A stretch of DNA of 17,496 bases from Desulfobulbus_C sp964551175 (GTDB taxonomy: Bacteria > Desulfobacterota > Desulfobulbia > Desulfobulbales > Desulfobulbaceae), in NCBI GenBank assembly GCA_964551175.1, contig CAZKBZ010000054.1:1-17496 (forward strand). Reading direction: 5' to 3'. The notes below the pieces were generated by a model. The model saw nothing but the letters and a program-made list of their open reading frames with translations. It was not told where the DNA came from and did no database searches. Positions 7,705-14,747 of this stretch are shown here, piece after piece. The position numbers and the translations under genes are program-made. The stretch's first letter is position 1. Every line of letters starts with the position of its first letter.

Positions 7705-8411
7705 GTGGACAGTGCTCCTTCCCTCCATCTGGCCTGCATCGGACTTGGCTCCAATCTCGGCAGCTCCAGACAGCTGCTGCAGGATGGCTGGCATGCGCTG
7801 GCTGATCATCCTGATACTTTTCCACAGTGCCTGTCCTCTCCGTACCGGACCAGGCCTGTGGAGATGGAAAGTCAGCACTGGTTCATAAACGCGGTTGGCC
7901 TGCTGCAAACCNNNNNNNNNNNNNNNNNNNNNNNNNNNNNNNNNNNNNNNNNNNNNNNNNNNNNNNNNNNNNNNNNNNNNNNNNNNNNNNNNNNNNNNNN
8001 NNNNNNNNNNNTGTGGAGATGGAAAGTCAGCACTGGTTCATAAACGCGGTTGGCCTGCTGCAAACCTGCCTGAACCCGGAAGCACTGTTGAAGGTTCTCC
8101 TGCAGGTGGAGAAGAAGTTCGGCAGGACCAGGTCAGCAGCTCAGTCCGGTTACCAGGACAGAACACTTGATCTCGACCTGTTACTCTTTGATGATCTGGT
8201 CATGCGCTCACCTGCGCTGACCCTGCCGCATCCAGCCATGTCTGAACGATTATTTGTGCTGGAACCCCTGACCGAAGTGGCTCCTGATCTGCTTCATCCG
8301 ATACTGGGCAAAACAATTAGAGGGCTGCTGGCAGAACTGCGACTTACATCAGAGCCGGAAGATGTTGAACGGGTACAATGGCGCTCACCTGATCTTGGGC
8401 AAAATCATTGA
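7705..8411 (+). CDS. folK: HPPK (folate pyrophosphokinase), split by an assembly gap
   Basis: FolK transfers pyrophosphate from ATP to 6-hydroxymethyl-7,8-dihydropterin in folate synthesis. The left part (7705-7911, 69 codons) reads LACIGLGSNLGSS and RTRPVEMESQHWFINAV, the family N-terminal half. After 100 N, the right part (8012-8411) repeats 55 bp and continues with LNPEALLKVLLQVEKKFGR, RTLDLDLLLFDD (the two Mg-binding Asp) and LPHPAMSERLFVLEPL. Joining 7705-7911 to 8067-8411 keeps the frame and gives 183 residues with no loss; the Asp pair is then 104 and 106. The start is GTG at 7705 without a visible Shine-Dalgarno; no in-frame ATG is available before the conserved GLGSNLG. As written, the sequence will be annotated as two fragments or a pseudogene, but the gene is probably intact. 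Confidence 0.9.
7857..7911 (+). repeat. 55-bp contig-end copy, left side of first gap
   Basis: These 55 bases are identical to 8012-8066 on the far side of the N run. They encode EMESQHWFINAVGLLQT of FolK in both places. The best explanation is the same contig-end overlap written twice by a scaffolder. Confidence 0.9.
7912..8011. other. Assembly gap, 100 N
   Basis: This is a run of exactly 100 N, the conventional length for a gap of unknown size. Because the two flanks overlap by 55 identical bases and collapsing them restores folK, the real gap is probably negative (no missing sequence). Confidence 0.98.
8012..8066 (+). repeat. 55-bp contig-end copy, right side of first gap
   Basis: Identical over all 55 bases to 7857-7911. 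The reading frame continues from here into the C-terminal half of FolK. Confidence 0.9.
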
Positions 8412-8429
8412 TAATTCTTTAGAATTGGT

Positions 8430-8457
8430 TAGACTTTTGTGTTTGCAGGGATATAAT
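8430..8457 (+). promoter_or_regulatory. Sigma-70-type promoter for the YHS-transaldolase-slt-pgsA run
   Basis: A perfect -10 TATAAT at 8452-8457 lies 16 bases after TAGACT (8430-8435), which matches four of six -35 positions. It sits between folK and the next gene, giving a leader of about 50 bases. A 14-bp perfect palindrome, AATTCT-TT-AGAATT (8413-8426), lies just upstream of the -35 and could be an operator or activator site; no regulator is assigned. Confidence 0.6.
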
Positions 8458-8513
8458 AGAGGTATGTATGTGAAGGTGAGGCGTAGGGAAGGATTGTCGA
8501 GTGGAGGTGTACG

Positions 8514-8798
8514 ATGAGTCCCCAGCGACTGCTTATCCTCGCCATACTGCTCTACATTGCCTGGCGGCTGATCCGTAATCTTATCCGGGAAAAAATCGAG
8601 AAGGAAACGGAACAAAGACAAAAGAAGGAAGCAGATGGTCCTTCGGTCGAAGATGTCCTGGTGGAAGATCCGGTCTGCCACACCCTGATTCCGAAGAACC
8701 AGGCCATTCGTCTGCGCCAGGATGGAACAACTCATTATTTCTGCAGCAATGAATGCTGCGACAAGTTCACCACCGGCAAGCCGGGAGGAAATGCATGA
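8514..8798 (+). CDS. Small membrane-anchored YHS/TRASH-like protein
   Basis: This 94-residue protein has an N-terminal hydrophobic segment (about residues 5-20, LLILAILLYIAW) followed by a basic and acidic linker (21-45). Its C-terminal cysteine module reads EDPVCHTLIPKNQAI, then YFCSNECCDKF. The spacing of Cys55, Cys77 and Cys81/Cys82, together with the DPVC and YFCS words, resembles YHS/TRASH metal-binding domains. It is probably anchored in the inner membrane with the cysteine domain in the cytoplasm, but the topology is inferred. GGAGGTG at 8503-8509 is a good ribosome-binding site. Its TGA stop overlaps the transaldolase ATG (ATGA), so the two are translationally coupled. Function unknown; metal sensing or handling is a guess from the fold only. 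Confidence 0.75.
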   Translation: MSPQRLLILAILLYIAWRLIRNLIREKIEKETEQRQKKEADGPSVEDVLVEDPVCHTLIPKNQAIRLRQDGTTHYFCSNECCDKFTTGKPGGNA

Positions 8799-9439
8799 AG
8801 TTCTTCATCGATACCGCAAATATTGAAGAAATAAAAAAAGGCCTGGAGATCGGGATGGTTGATGGTGTCACCACCAATCCATCCTTAGTGTCAAAGGAAC
8901 AGCGTCCCTTCAATGACATTCTTGCTGATATCTGTGCCCTTGTCGACGGTCCCATCAGCGCCGAGGTAGTCAGCCTTGATGCCGACGGCATGGTTGCCGA
9001 AGCCCGGGAACTTGCAAAGATACATGACAACATCGTTGTCAAAGTTCCTATGATTGAAGAGGGGCTCAAGGCAGTTAAGCGGCTGAGCAGTGAGAACATC
9101 AAGACCAATGTCACCCTGGTTTTTTCATCCACCCAGGCCCTGCTTGCCGCCAAGGCCGGTGCCACTTATATCAGCCCCTTTGTCGGCAGGCTTGATGACA
9201 TCTCCCAGGACGGCATGGGGCTCATCAGCGATATCATGACTATCCTGAGAAACTATGGCTTTAGTTCTGAAGTGATTGTCGCCTCTGTCCGAAGCCCGAT
9301 GCATGTGGTCCAGTCGGCTCTCATCGGTGCAGATATCGCTACGATTCCTTACAAGGTCATTGCCCAGCTGGCCCGTCATCCCCTGACGGATATCGGGATG
9401 GAACAGTTTCTGGCAGACTGGGAAAAAAGGCGGAAGTAG
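8795..9439 (+). CDS. Transaldolase, small TalC/FSA type
   Basis: The product is a TIM-barrel transaldolase of the short TalC/fructose-6-phosphate aldolase family, 214 residues (normal for the short form). It begins MKFFIDTANIEEIKKGLEIG and has DGVTTNPSL (residues 23-31), IVVKVPM with the likely Schiff-base Lys83, NVTLVFSSTQALLAAKAGATY, ISPFVGRLDDI and VIVASVRSPMHV. The family acts on sugar phosphates of the non-oxidative pentose phosphate pathway; sequence alone does not separate transaldolase from F6P aldolase activity. The start at 8795 is chosen over an upstream in-frame ATG at 8753 because homology begins at MKFF, GGGAGG lies at 8783-8788 six bases upstream, and the ATG overlaps the upstream stop by four bases. 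The next gene follows after eight bases. Confidence 0.95.
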   Translation: MKFFIDTANIEEIKKGLEIGMVDGVTTNPSLVSKEQRPFNDILADICALVDGPISAEVVSLDADGMVAEARELAKIHDNIVVKVPMIEEGLKAVKRLSSENIKTNVTLVFSSTQALLAAKAGATYISPFVGRLDDISQDGMGLISDIMTILRNYGFSSEVIVASVRSPMHVVQSALIGADIATIPYKVIAQLARHPLTDIGMEQFLADWEKRRK

Positions 9440-9447
9440 GACACGAT

Positions 9448-10140
9448 ATGGGAGTTCGTCTCTATCTCTCCGGTCTGATATGCTGTCTTCTGGTATTTGC
9501 AGGCCCGGCCGCAGCGGAAATCTATAAATACATAGATGCACGGGGCGTCTGTCATTATACCAATGTTCCCACTGACAAACGGTATAAACCGGCCAACCTT
9601 ACTCCAAAACTGCGAGAGCCGGGGAAACGTGCCGGCTCCGGGCGGGCATACACCAGTAGACCCCGTCCCGTCAGGCTCACTGGATACCGAAGCAGGAGCA
9701 TGGCATCATACAGTTTTGACCACCATATCCGGCGGGCAGCCCGAGCACACCGGATAGATCCCATGCTTATCAAGGCGATTATCAAGACGGAATCAAATTT
9801 CAACCCGCGTGCTGTTTCCTCAAAGGGCGCCCAGGGCCTTATGCAGCTCATGCCCGGCACGGCAAGTGATCTTAACGTGCATGATCCCTTTGATCCCTGG
9901 CAGAATATCTATGGCGGCACCCGTTACTTCAGGGAACTGCTGAACTGTTACCAGGGCGACATACGGCTCAGTCTGGCTGCCTATAATGCAGGGCCGGGCC
10001 GGGTTAAAAAGAGTGTTCCCCGTATTCCCGAGACAGTAGCCTATGTGAGCAAGGTCCTGCGGTTGTACCGTGCATACAGGAGGGGTGGATCTTCTGCAGG
10101 ATCAGGCATCAACGTTCAACAGATGGTGACCGTCAATTGA
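9448..10140 (+). CDS. Lytic transglycosylase with DUF4124 and SLT domains
   Basis: The protein is an exported peptidoglycan lytic transglycosylase of 230 residues. Residues 1-23 form a Sec signal peptide (hydrophobic core LYLSGLICCLLVFAG, cleavage near AAA-E). A DUF4124-type segment follows (about 20-55, EIYKYIDARGVCHYTNVP). A basic linker (56-85) leads to a C-terminal SLT/lysozyme-like domain (about 88-205). The catalytic glutamate is Glu115 in IIKTESNFNPRA, followed by SKGAQGLMQLMPGTA and LAAYNAGPGRV, the classic family-1 motifs. It should cleave the glycan backbone of murein in the periplasm. The start lies eight bases after the transaldolase stop, with AGGA just upstream. Its TGA overlaps the pgsA start, so it is in the middle of a coupled run. 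Confidence 0.95.
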   Translation: MGVRLYLSGLICCLLVFAGPAAAEIYKYIDARGVCHYTNVPTDKRYKPANLTPKLREPGKRAGSGRAYTSRPRPVRLTGYRSRSMASYSFDHHIRRAARAHRIDPMLIKAIIKTESNFNPRAVSSKGAQGLMQLMPGTASDLNVHDPFDPWQNIYGGTRYFRELLNCYQGDIRLSLAAYNAGPGRVKKSVPRIPETVAYVSKVLRLYRAYRRGGSSAGSGINVQQMVTVN

Positions 10141-10703
10141 GTGAATCAAACCCGGTTCGGCATCTGCCAAACCTGATAACCGCCGCCCGCTTTCTCCTCA
10201 CCGGCCTGCTGGCCATACTGCTTTCATTCGAACAGACAACCGGTATGGCTTTTTTCGCCTGGCTGGTTTTCTGCATTGCTGCCGGCAGCGACTGGGTTGA
10301 CGGATATATCGCCCGCCGCTACGAGGCGGTTACGGTGCTGGGCAAACTGATGGATCCCCTGGCGGACAAGGTGCTGGTCGCAGCTGCATTGATCATGCTG
10401 ATCCCCCTGGGCAGGATTCCTGCGTGGATTGCCCTTGTCATTCTGTCCCGGGAACTGCTGGTTACCGGACTGCGTGCTGTAGCCTCTACATCCGGTATTG
10501 TGGTCGCTGCCAGTAACCTGGGCAAAATAAAGTCAATAATGCAATACATCGGCCTTGGTACCCTGATTTTCCCCCTGGGTGTGCTGCCGATTCCCTTTCT
10601 GCACCAGATCGGCCTCGGCCTGATCTATATTGCCCTGGTCCTCACCGTCTGGTCAGGCATTGATTACTTCTACAAACTGCGCAGAATTTTCCTGGAAGAG
10701 TAA
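10137..10703 (+). CDS. pgsA: CDP-diacylglycerol-glycerol-3-phosphate phosphatidyltransferase
   Basis: PgsA makes phosphatidylglycerophosphate, the precursor of phosphatidylglycerol and cardiolipin, in the inner membrane. The 188-residue protein is mostly hydrophobic. It carries the complete CDP-alcohol phosphotransferase signature D-x2-D-G-x2-A-R-x8-G-x3-D-x3-D, at Asp52, Asp55, Gly56, Ala59, Arg60, Gly69, Asp73 and Asp77. The N-terminal HLPNLITAARF (residues 9-19) is typical of PgsA rather than of serine or choline branches. The start is a TTG at 10137 that overlaps the TGA of the lytic transglycosylase by three bases; no in-frame ATG precedes the conserved PNLIT word. Low initiation strength may therefore be offset by coupling. 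It is the last gene of the run. Confidence 0.94.
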   Translation: MSESNPVRHLPNLITAARFLLTGLLAILLSFEQTTGMAFFAWLVFCIAAGSDWVDGYIARRYEAVTVLGKLMDPLADKVLVAAALIMLIPLGRIPAWIALVILSRELLVTGLRAVASTSGIVVAASNLGKIKSIMQYIGLGTLIFPLGVLPIPFLHQIGLGLIYIALVLTVWSGIDYFYKLRRIFLEE

Positions 10704-10737
10704 CTCTCCTGCAAATTTTTCCCTGCAGCACATCCGG

Positions 10738-10762
10738 CTCACCTGTTCACCGTTCAGGTGAG
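10738..10762. terminator. Possible convergent-gene hairpin
   Basis: CTCACCTG (10738-10745) and CAGGTGAG (10755-10762) form a perfect 8-bp stem around a nine-base loop. It sits between the ends of convergent pgsA (+) and the TauE/SafE gene (-), overlapping the stop of the latter. There is no T-run on either side, so intrinsic termination is uncertain; it may mark the 3' ends or protect them. Confidence 0.35.
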
Positions 10763-11470
10763 TATCATCATAATTCCCATCGCAATCAGAAAACAATAGA
10801 TAAGCTTCAGATAGGTTCTCCTGTTGATCCGGCCGGACACCCGGGAACCAAGGGTTGTGCCGATGAGCACAAACGGTGCCGTGACAACGAAGATCTTCAG
10901 CGTGGTCACGGTCGTGATCCCGCTTGCACCATGCACAGCGACAGTGATCAGACCGGTTGTGGCAAAAAATCCGGTAAGGGTTGCCTTGATCTCATCTTTT
11001 TTCCAGGAAGTCAAGGTGGTGTAGATAATAGCAGGTGGCCCGCCGGCACTGAAAGCGGCTCCGATGGTTCCGGTTAAAAAGCCGGCCAGGTATCCCCAGG
11101 CCTTGCCCGGATTGAGTGGCCGGGGACAGAATAGCAGATTGAACAGACTGTAGATGATGAGCAGGGCGCCTATCCCGTAACGGATGGCAGAGGCATCAAC
11201 CTGTTTCAACAGGGTTACCCCTACTGCTATCCCGGGCAGAGATCCGATGAGCAGAGGAAGTATTTTGTCCCGGTCCAGGTAATGACGGAGTTTGAAGGCC
11301 AGATAACCTGTAATGATCAACCCGTTGAGCATGCACAGGGGCACTGCTGTCTTGATGTCAAGAATAAAGCTCAGCAGGGGGATTGCCACCAGGGCGGAAC
11401 CAAACCCTGTCAAGCCCTGAACAAAACCGGCCAGGAGAAAAATGAATCCGGCAACACAAAAAACTGTCAT
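10754..11470 (-). CDS. TauE/SafE family sulfite exporter-like permease
   Basis: This is a polytopic membrane protein of 238 residues with about seven or eight hydrophobic segments. Family features include the N-terminal FVQGLTGFGSALVAIPLLSF with its conserved glycines and phenylalanine, and the half-repeat counterpart FLTGTIGAAFSAGGPPAIIY near residues 130-150. TauE/SafE proteins (DUF81) are linked to export of sulfite, sulfoacetate and other organosulfur anions, but the substrate here cannot be read from sequence. In a sulfate-reducing lineage, sulfur anion transport would be plausible; that is inference. The ATG at 11468-11470 lacks a clear Shine-Dalgarno. A promoter is visible about 40 bases upstream (TTGTCC, 17 bp, TATAAA). 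It appears to be a single-gene unit, convergent with pgsA. Confidence 0.88.
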   Translation of the reverse strand: MTVFCVAGFIFLLAGFVQGLTGFGSALVAIPLLSFILDIKTAVPLCMLNGLIITGYLAFKLRHYLDRDKILPLLIGSLPGIAVGVTLLKQVDASAIRYGIGALLIIYSLFNLLFCPRPLNPGKAWGYLAGFLTGTIGAAFSAGGPPAIIYTTLTSWKKDEIKATLTGFFATTGLITVAVHGASGITTVTTLKIFVVTAPFVLIGTTLGSRVSGRINRRTYLKLIYCFLIAMGIMMILT

Positions 11471-11508
11471 AAGCAGTTGAAGGGACTGGTGTGGAGAGTC
11501 AGCTTGGG

Positions 11509-11537
11509 TTTATAGGCAAAAGTAACACCATGGACAA
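11509..11537 (-). promoter_or_regulatory. Promoter for the TauE/SafE gene
   Basis: On the minus strand, TTGTCC (11537-11532, four of six -35 positions) is followed by 17 bases and TATAAA (11514-11509, five of six -10 positions). The -35 begins inside the T-run of the tRNA terminator, so one transcription unit starts almost exactly where the previous one ends. Confidence 0.6.
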
Positions 11538-11571
11538 AAAAAAGGGTTTCAACCTAAGCGGCTGAAACCCT
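11536..11571 (-). terminator. Rho-independent terminator of tRNA-fMet
   Basis: On the minus strand AGGGTTTCA (11571-11563) and TGAAACCCT (11551-11543) form a perfect 9-bp stem with an 11-base loop, followed by an eight-T run at 11543-11536 that shares its first T with the stem. It begins nine bases after the tRNA CCA end. Confidence 0.9.
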
Positions 11572-11580
11572 GATGTAACT

Positions 11581-11657
<77 letters not shown>

Positions 11658-11668
11658 ATGCAGCCGAC

Positions 11669-11697
11669 AAGATAAATCATCTTTGCATGGTTGTCAA
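11669..11697 (-). promoter_or_regulatory. Promoter of tRNA-fMet
   Basis: On the minus strand a perfect -35 TTGACA (11697-11692) is followed by 17 bases and TATCTT (11674-11669, four of six). The -10 ends 11 bases before the mature tRNA 5' end, so transcription should start a few bases upstream of it. Confidence 0.75.
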
Positions 11698-11709
11698 TGA
11701 TGATTTATC
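11671..11709. repeat. 11-bp perfect inverted repeat embracing the tRNA-fMet promoter
   Basis: GATAAATCATC (11671-11681) and GATGATTTATC (11699-11709) are exact reverse complements separated by 17 bases. One arm overlaps the -10 and the other lies just upstream of the -35. It also lies just past the thioesterase stop on the same strand, so it could be an AT-rich mRNA hairpin at that gene's 3' end or an operator. Confidence 0.6.
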
Positions 11710-11722
11710 TACACCCTTTCTT

Positions 11723-12166
11723 TTACCTCTGCCGGATCCTGTTGATCCGTTGCCGGATATCATCCGGAAAAGGCGTCAGTCTGCCCTGGCGGTTGACACA
11801 GGCGTGATTGGTGAATCCTTTGACCAGGAGCTGTTCTCTGTGGTCCCGCATGCAGGTAATCCGGTAGTGAAAACGAATGGAGAACTTTTTCAGCTGGGCA
11901 AGGGAGGTGGCTATGGTGATCAGGTCGTCGTACAGGGCCGGGGCCTTGTAACGCAGGTAGCTTTCAGTGACCGGCAGGATCAGCCCCTGTTTTTCAATTT
12001 CGCTGTAGGGCAGGGCCCAGCTGCGCATCATCTCGGTACGCCCTGTTTCCATAAAACGCAGAAAGTTGGCATTATAGACCACGCCGCCTGCATCGGTATC
12101 TCCGTAGATGATCCGGTACTCTGTCCTGAAGACAGGTTCTATCATCTTTGCCTGTAAATCAGCCAT
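11723..12166 (-). CDS. Acyl-CoA thioesterase, 4-hydroxybenzoyl-CoA thioesterase/YbgC-like hotdog protein
   Basis: The 147-residue product is a single hotdog-fold thioesterase. Near its N-terminus is YGDTDAGGVVYNANFLRFME, which matches the 4HBT/YbgC active-site signature; Asp25 (second Asp of DTD) aligns with the catalytic aspartate. Such enzymes hydrolyse acyl-CoA thioesters; the substrate is unknown. The chosen ATG at 12164-12166 begins MADLQAKMIEPVF and overlaps the apgM stop by eight bases, implying coupling; a longer in-frame form would run far into apgM, and a shorter one could start at the Met eight residues in. It is the last gene of the hom-apgM unit. Why a thioesterase sits with threonine-pathway genes is unclear, and the pairing may be incidental. 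Confidence 0.88.
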   Translation of the reverse strand: MADLQAKMIEPVFRTEYRIIYGDTDAGGVVYNANFLRFMETGRTEMMRSWALPYSEIEKQGLILPVTESYLRYKAPALYDDLITIATSLAQLKKFSIRFHYRITCMRDHREQLLVKGFTNHACVNRQGRLTPFPDDIRQRINRIRQR

Positions 12167-13394
12167 GGTCCTGCCTGTCTTGTCCAAGGAATCGGGTGAA
12201 GAATTCCGCACCGCTATCCAGGCTCAGTCCTGTTTTTTTGACTGCGGCCATGACAGTTTCTTCTGTATAGCGCACACCTCCTGGATCGGCAACACCACGG
12301 GAGTCATAGATAAACATGGGTACGGGCCAGTCTTCGTGGGTACGCCGGGCAAGCGGGGTGTAGTGATCCATGGTCACCACCAGCCTGTAATCCTCCTCCC
12401 GCTGGTTCATTTCCATAACAATCGGGGCCACGATCCTGGCATCAAAGTCTTCAATGGCCTGCACCTTGTCCGCAACAGATCCCTGGTGTCCCGCCTCGTC
12501 CGGTGCCTCCACGTGCACCAGCACAAAATCCTGTGTTTTCAATGCCTGCAGGGCTGCGTCAACCTTGCCCTGGTAATTGGTATCCAGGTAGCCGGTGGCC
12601 CCCTCAACCTCCAGCACATCCAGGCCGCTGCAGACGCCAAGCCCTTTCAGCAGGTCGACCGCGGAAATCAGGCTGCCGCTGATCCCGTAGCGCTGCTGTA
12701 CAGGTTCCATGACAGGCTTTTTCCCTTCACCCCACAGCCAGATGGAGTTGGCCGGCCGTCTGCCGTCGGCAACTCTTTTCCTGTTGACCGGATGCTCGGC
12801 AAGAACCCGGGCAGAAGTATGCATCAGCTCTGCCAGGTAGTCAACAGCCAGGTATTGATTATAAAATTCAGTTACATCCTGATCCATGTAATCATGGGGA
12901 GGCACGGTCTGCAGGGAGGCCGGAACTTCTCCCCTGTGAATAAGCAGATGACGATAACTGATTCCGGGATACAGGGTGAGTTTTTCCGTACCGCAACCCT
13001 GCTGAACAGCTGTTATCAGTTCGACCGCCTCGGGTGTACTGATATGACCTGCACTGTAATCGATCATGGTTACCCGGCCGTCATGATAGTCGACATTGAC
13101 CAGGTTGCAGCGGAATGCTGTTTCATCAGCACCAATATCAATCCCCATGCTGGCCGCCTCAAGCGGTGCGCGGCCGGAATAATATTTTTCCGGTTCATAA
13201 CCCAGAAGCGACAGGTTGGCCACATCGCTGCCCGGTGGATATCCTTTGGGTACGGTGCGCACCAGCAGCGGTTCACCGGCTGCGCATAACCGGTCGATTA
13301 CCGGCTTATCCGCCACCTCAAGCGGGGTGTGATTTCCCAGGTCAGGTACCGGGGTATCCCCCATGCCGTCACCAATGAGCAGGATGTATTTCAT
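12159..13394 (-). CDS. apgM: ApgM-type phosphoglycerate mutase, candidate homoserine kinase analogue
   Basis: This 411-residue protein belongs to the archaeal-type cofactor-independent phosphoglycerate mutases of the alkaline phosphatase superfamily. Visible metal and active-site motifs are LLIGDGMGD (Asp9), GSDVANLSLLGY with the nucleophilic Ser56, EAPDEAGHQG and DHYTPLARRTH. The C-terminal part also has PVPMFIYD. In Deltaproteobacteria and some other groups, members next to threonine genes have been proposed as non-orthologous homoserine kinases (the TIGR02535-type group, from memory). The start codon overlaps the hom stop by one base (TGATG), which supports that reading here. Sequence alone cannot exclude true phosphoglycerate mutase activity. 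The 3' end overlaps the thioesterase gene by eight bases. Confidence 0.9.
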   Translation of the reverse strand: MKYILLIGDGMGDTPVPDLGNHTPLEVADKPVIDRLCAAGEPLLVRTVPKGYPPGSDVANLSLLGYEPEKYYSGRAPLEAASMGIDIGADETAFRCNLVNVDYHDGRVTMIDYSAGHISTPEAVELITAVQQGCGTEKLTLYPGISYRHLLIHRGEVPASLQTVPPHDYMDQDVTEFYNQYLAVDYLAELMHTSARVLAEHPVNRKRVADGRRPANSIWLWGEGKKPVMEPVQQRYGISGSLISAVDLLKGLGVCSGLDVLEVEGATGYLDTNYQGKVDAALQALKTQDFVLVHVEAPDEAGHQGSVADKVQAIEDFDARIVAPIVMEMNQREEDYRLVVTMDHYTPLARRTHEDWPVPMFIYDSRGVADPGGVRYTEETVMAAVKKTGLSLDSGAEFFTRFLGQDRQDHG

Positions 13395-14713
13395 CAGGCT
13401 GACAGCGAAGCTGTTTCAGCAAGCATGCGGATTTTGACCGTTGGTGCACATACCACATCCAGCTGGTCAATCTCTGCCAGGGCTTTGCGCACCGATGATT
13501 CCTGTGCGGTATGGGTGGAAATAACAATGGAGACCGGCCCGCTCTGCTGGCGGCCCTTCTGAATCACCGACTCAATACTGATGCCGTAGGTGCTCAAAAT
13601 ACCGGCAATGGCAGCGAGTACGCCCGGCTCATCTTTTGCAGAGATCCTGAAGTACCAGGGGCAGAACAGCTCTTCCATGGGAGTAATCCTGATGTCCTTG
13701 ATCTCTTCGGGAAGATAGGACAGCGAGGGTACGCGGCCGACTGAGCCGGCAGCAATATCTCGTGCAATATCCACAAGATCGGCTGCCACGGCAGAACCGG
13801 TCGGCAGCTTGCCGGCTCCCGGCCCGTACAGCAGGACATTGCCCACCGTGTCACCTGTAAAATGGATTGCATTATAGGCACCGTTAATCGATGCCAGCAG
13901 GTGGGATTCCGGCACCATGGTCGGATGGACACGCGCCTCGACATGATCGCCATGGTTACGGCTGATGGCCAGCAGCTTGATGCGGCAGCCGAACTCACGG
14001 GCAAATTCGATATCCACCGGTTCAACCTGGGAGATACCCTCGGTGACGATTTCATGATGAGTAATATTCATGCCATAGGCCATGGTCATGAGTATGGCCA
14101 GCTTGTGGGCCGTATCAATCCCCTCCACATCATAGGTGGGATCAGCCTCGGCATACCCCTGTTCCTGAGCATCTTTTAGAACATCTGCAAACTCGATTCC
14201 CTCGTCGGTCATCCTGGTCAGGATATAGTTGGCCGTACCATTCATGATCCCCATGATGGACAAGATTTTGTTGGCAACCAGTCCTTCTTTCAGTGATTTA
14301 ATAACCGGAATGCCTCCGCCCACACTGGCCTCAAAGCCGACTTCCACCCCCTTTGCCGCAGCAGCTGCAAAGATATCCTTTCCCTCCTGGGAAAGAAGGG
14401 CCTTGTTGGCCGTCACCACGTGCTTGCCTGCGGCAATGGCATCCATGACAAAGGTTTTGGCCGGCTGGATACCGCCGATCAGCTCAACAATGATATCAAT
14501 ATCCGGATCATTGATCAGCTCGGCCGCATCGTTTGTCAGCTCCGTTCCTGTAAACTGGGGCGGCAGCACGGAAATCATAATATCTGCAACTTTTGCCAAC
14601 CGCACCGTCAGACCACTTCGCTGAACGAGCCGCTCCTGCTGCGATAAAAGTACTTCAGCCAGCCCACTGCCCACGGTTCCGAATCCGATAAGTCCTACAT
14701 TAATTGTTTTCAT
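13394..14713 (-). CDS. hom: Homoserine dehydrogenase with C-terminal ACT domain
   Basis: Hom reduces aspartate semialdehyde to homoserine, the branch point toward threonine and methionine. The 439-residue product starts MKTINVGLIGFGTVG, with the NAD(P)-binding GxGxxG at residues 10-15. It then has VTANKALL, FEASVGGGIPVIKSL, GIMNGTANYILTRM and DPTYDVEGIDTAHKLAIL, where Asp200 and Lys204 match the catalytic pair. A C-terminal ACT domain (about 350-425, ISAKDEPGVLAAIAGILSTYGISI) suggests amino-acid feedback, usually by threonine. The ATG at 14711-14713 is preferred over a TTG three codons upstream. No strong ribosome-binding site is seen. A good promoter lies about 50 bases upstream. It heads the hom-apgM-thioesterase operon, with a one-base overlap to apgM. 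Confidence 0.97.
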   Translation of the reverse strand: MKTINVGLIGFGTVGSGLAEVLLSQQERLVQRSGLTVRLAKVADIMISVLPPQFTGTELTNDAAELINDPDIDIIVELIGGIQPAKTFVMDAIAAGKHVVTANKALLSQEGKDIFAAAAAKGVEVGFEASVGGGIPVIKSLKEGLVANKILSIMGIMNGTANYILTRMTDEGIEFADVLKDAQEQGYAEADPTYDVEGIDTAHKLAILMTMAYGMNITHHEIVTEGISQVEPVDIEFAREFGCRIKLLAISRNHGDHVEARVHPTMVPESHLLASINGAYNAIHFTGDTVGNVLLYGPGAGKLPTGSAVAADLVDIARDIAAGSVGRVPSLSYLPEEIKDIRITPMEELFCPWYFRISAKDEPGVLAAIAGILSTYGISIESVIQKGRQQSGPVSIVISTHTAQESSVRKALAEIDQLDVVCAPTVKIRMLAETASLSA

Positions 14714-14747
14714 ATGTATCAATTTAAATAATAAGTTGAATTATTGC

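Noticed and set aside
7857..8066. Apparent duplication within folK, or two folK fragments
   Set aside because: The repeated 55 bp exactly flank a 100-N run and collapse into one intact gene, so it is an assembly artefact.
12108..13289. Long plus-strand open frame of 393 codons opposite apgM
   Set aside because: It lies antisense to a clear ApgM with all motifs; its translation has no recognisable family and is a GC-driven shadow.
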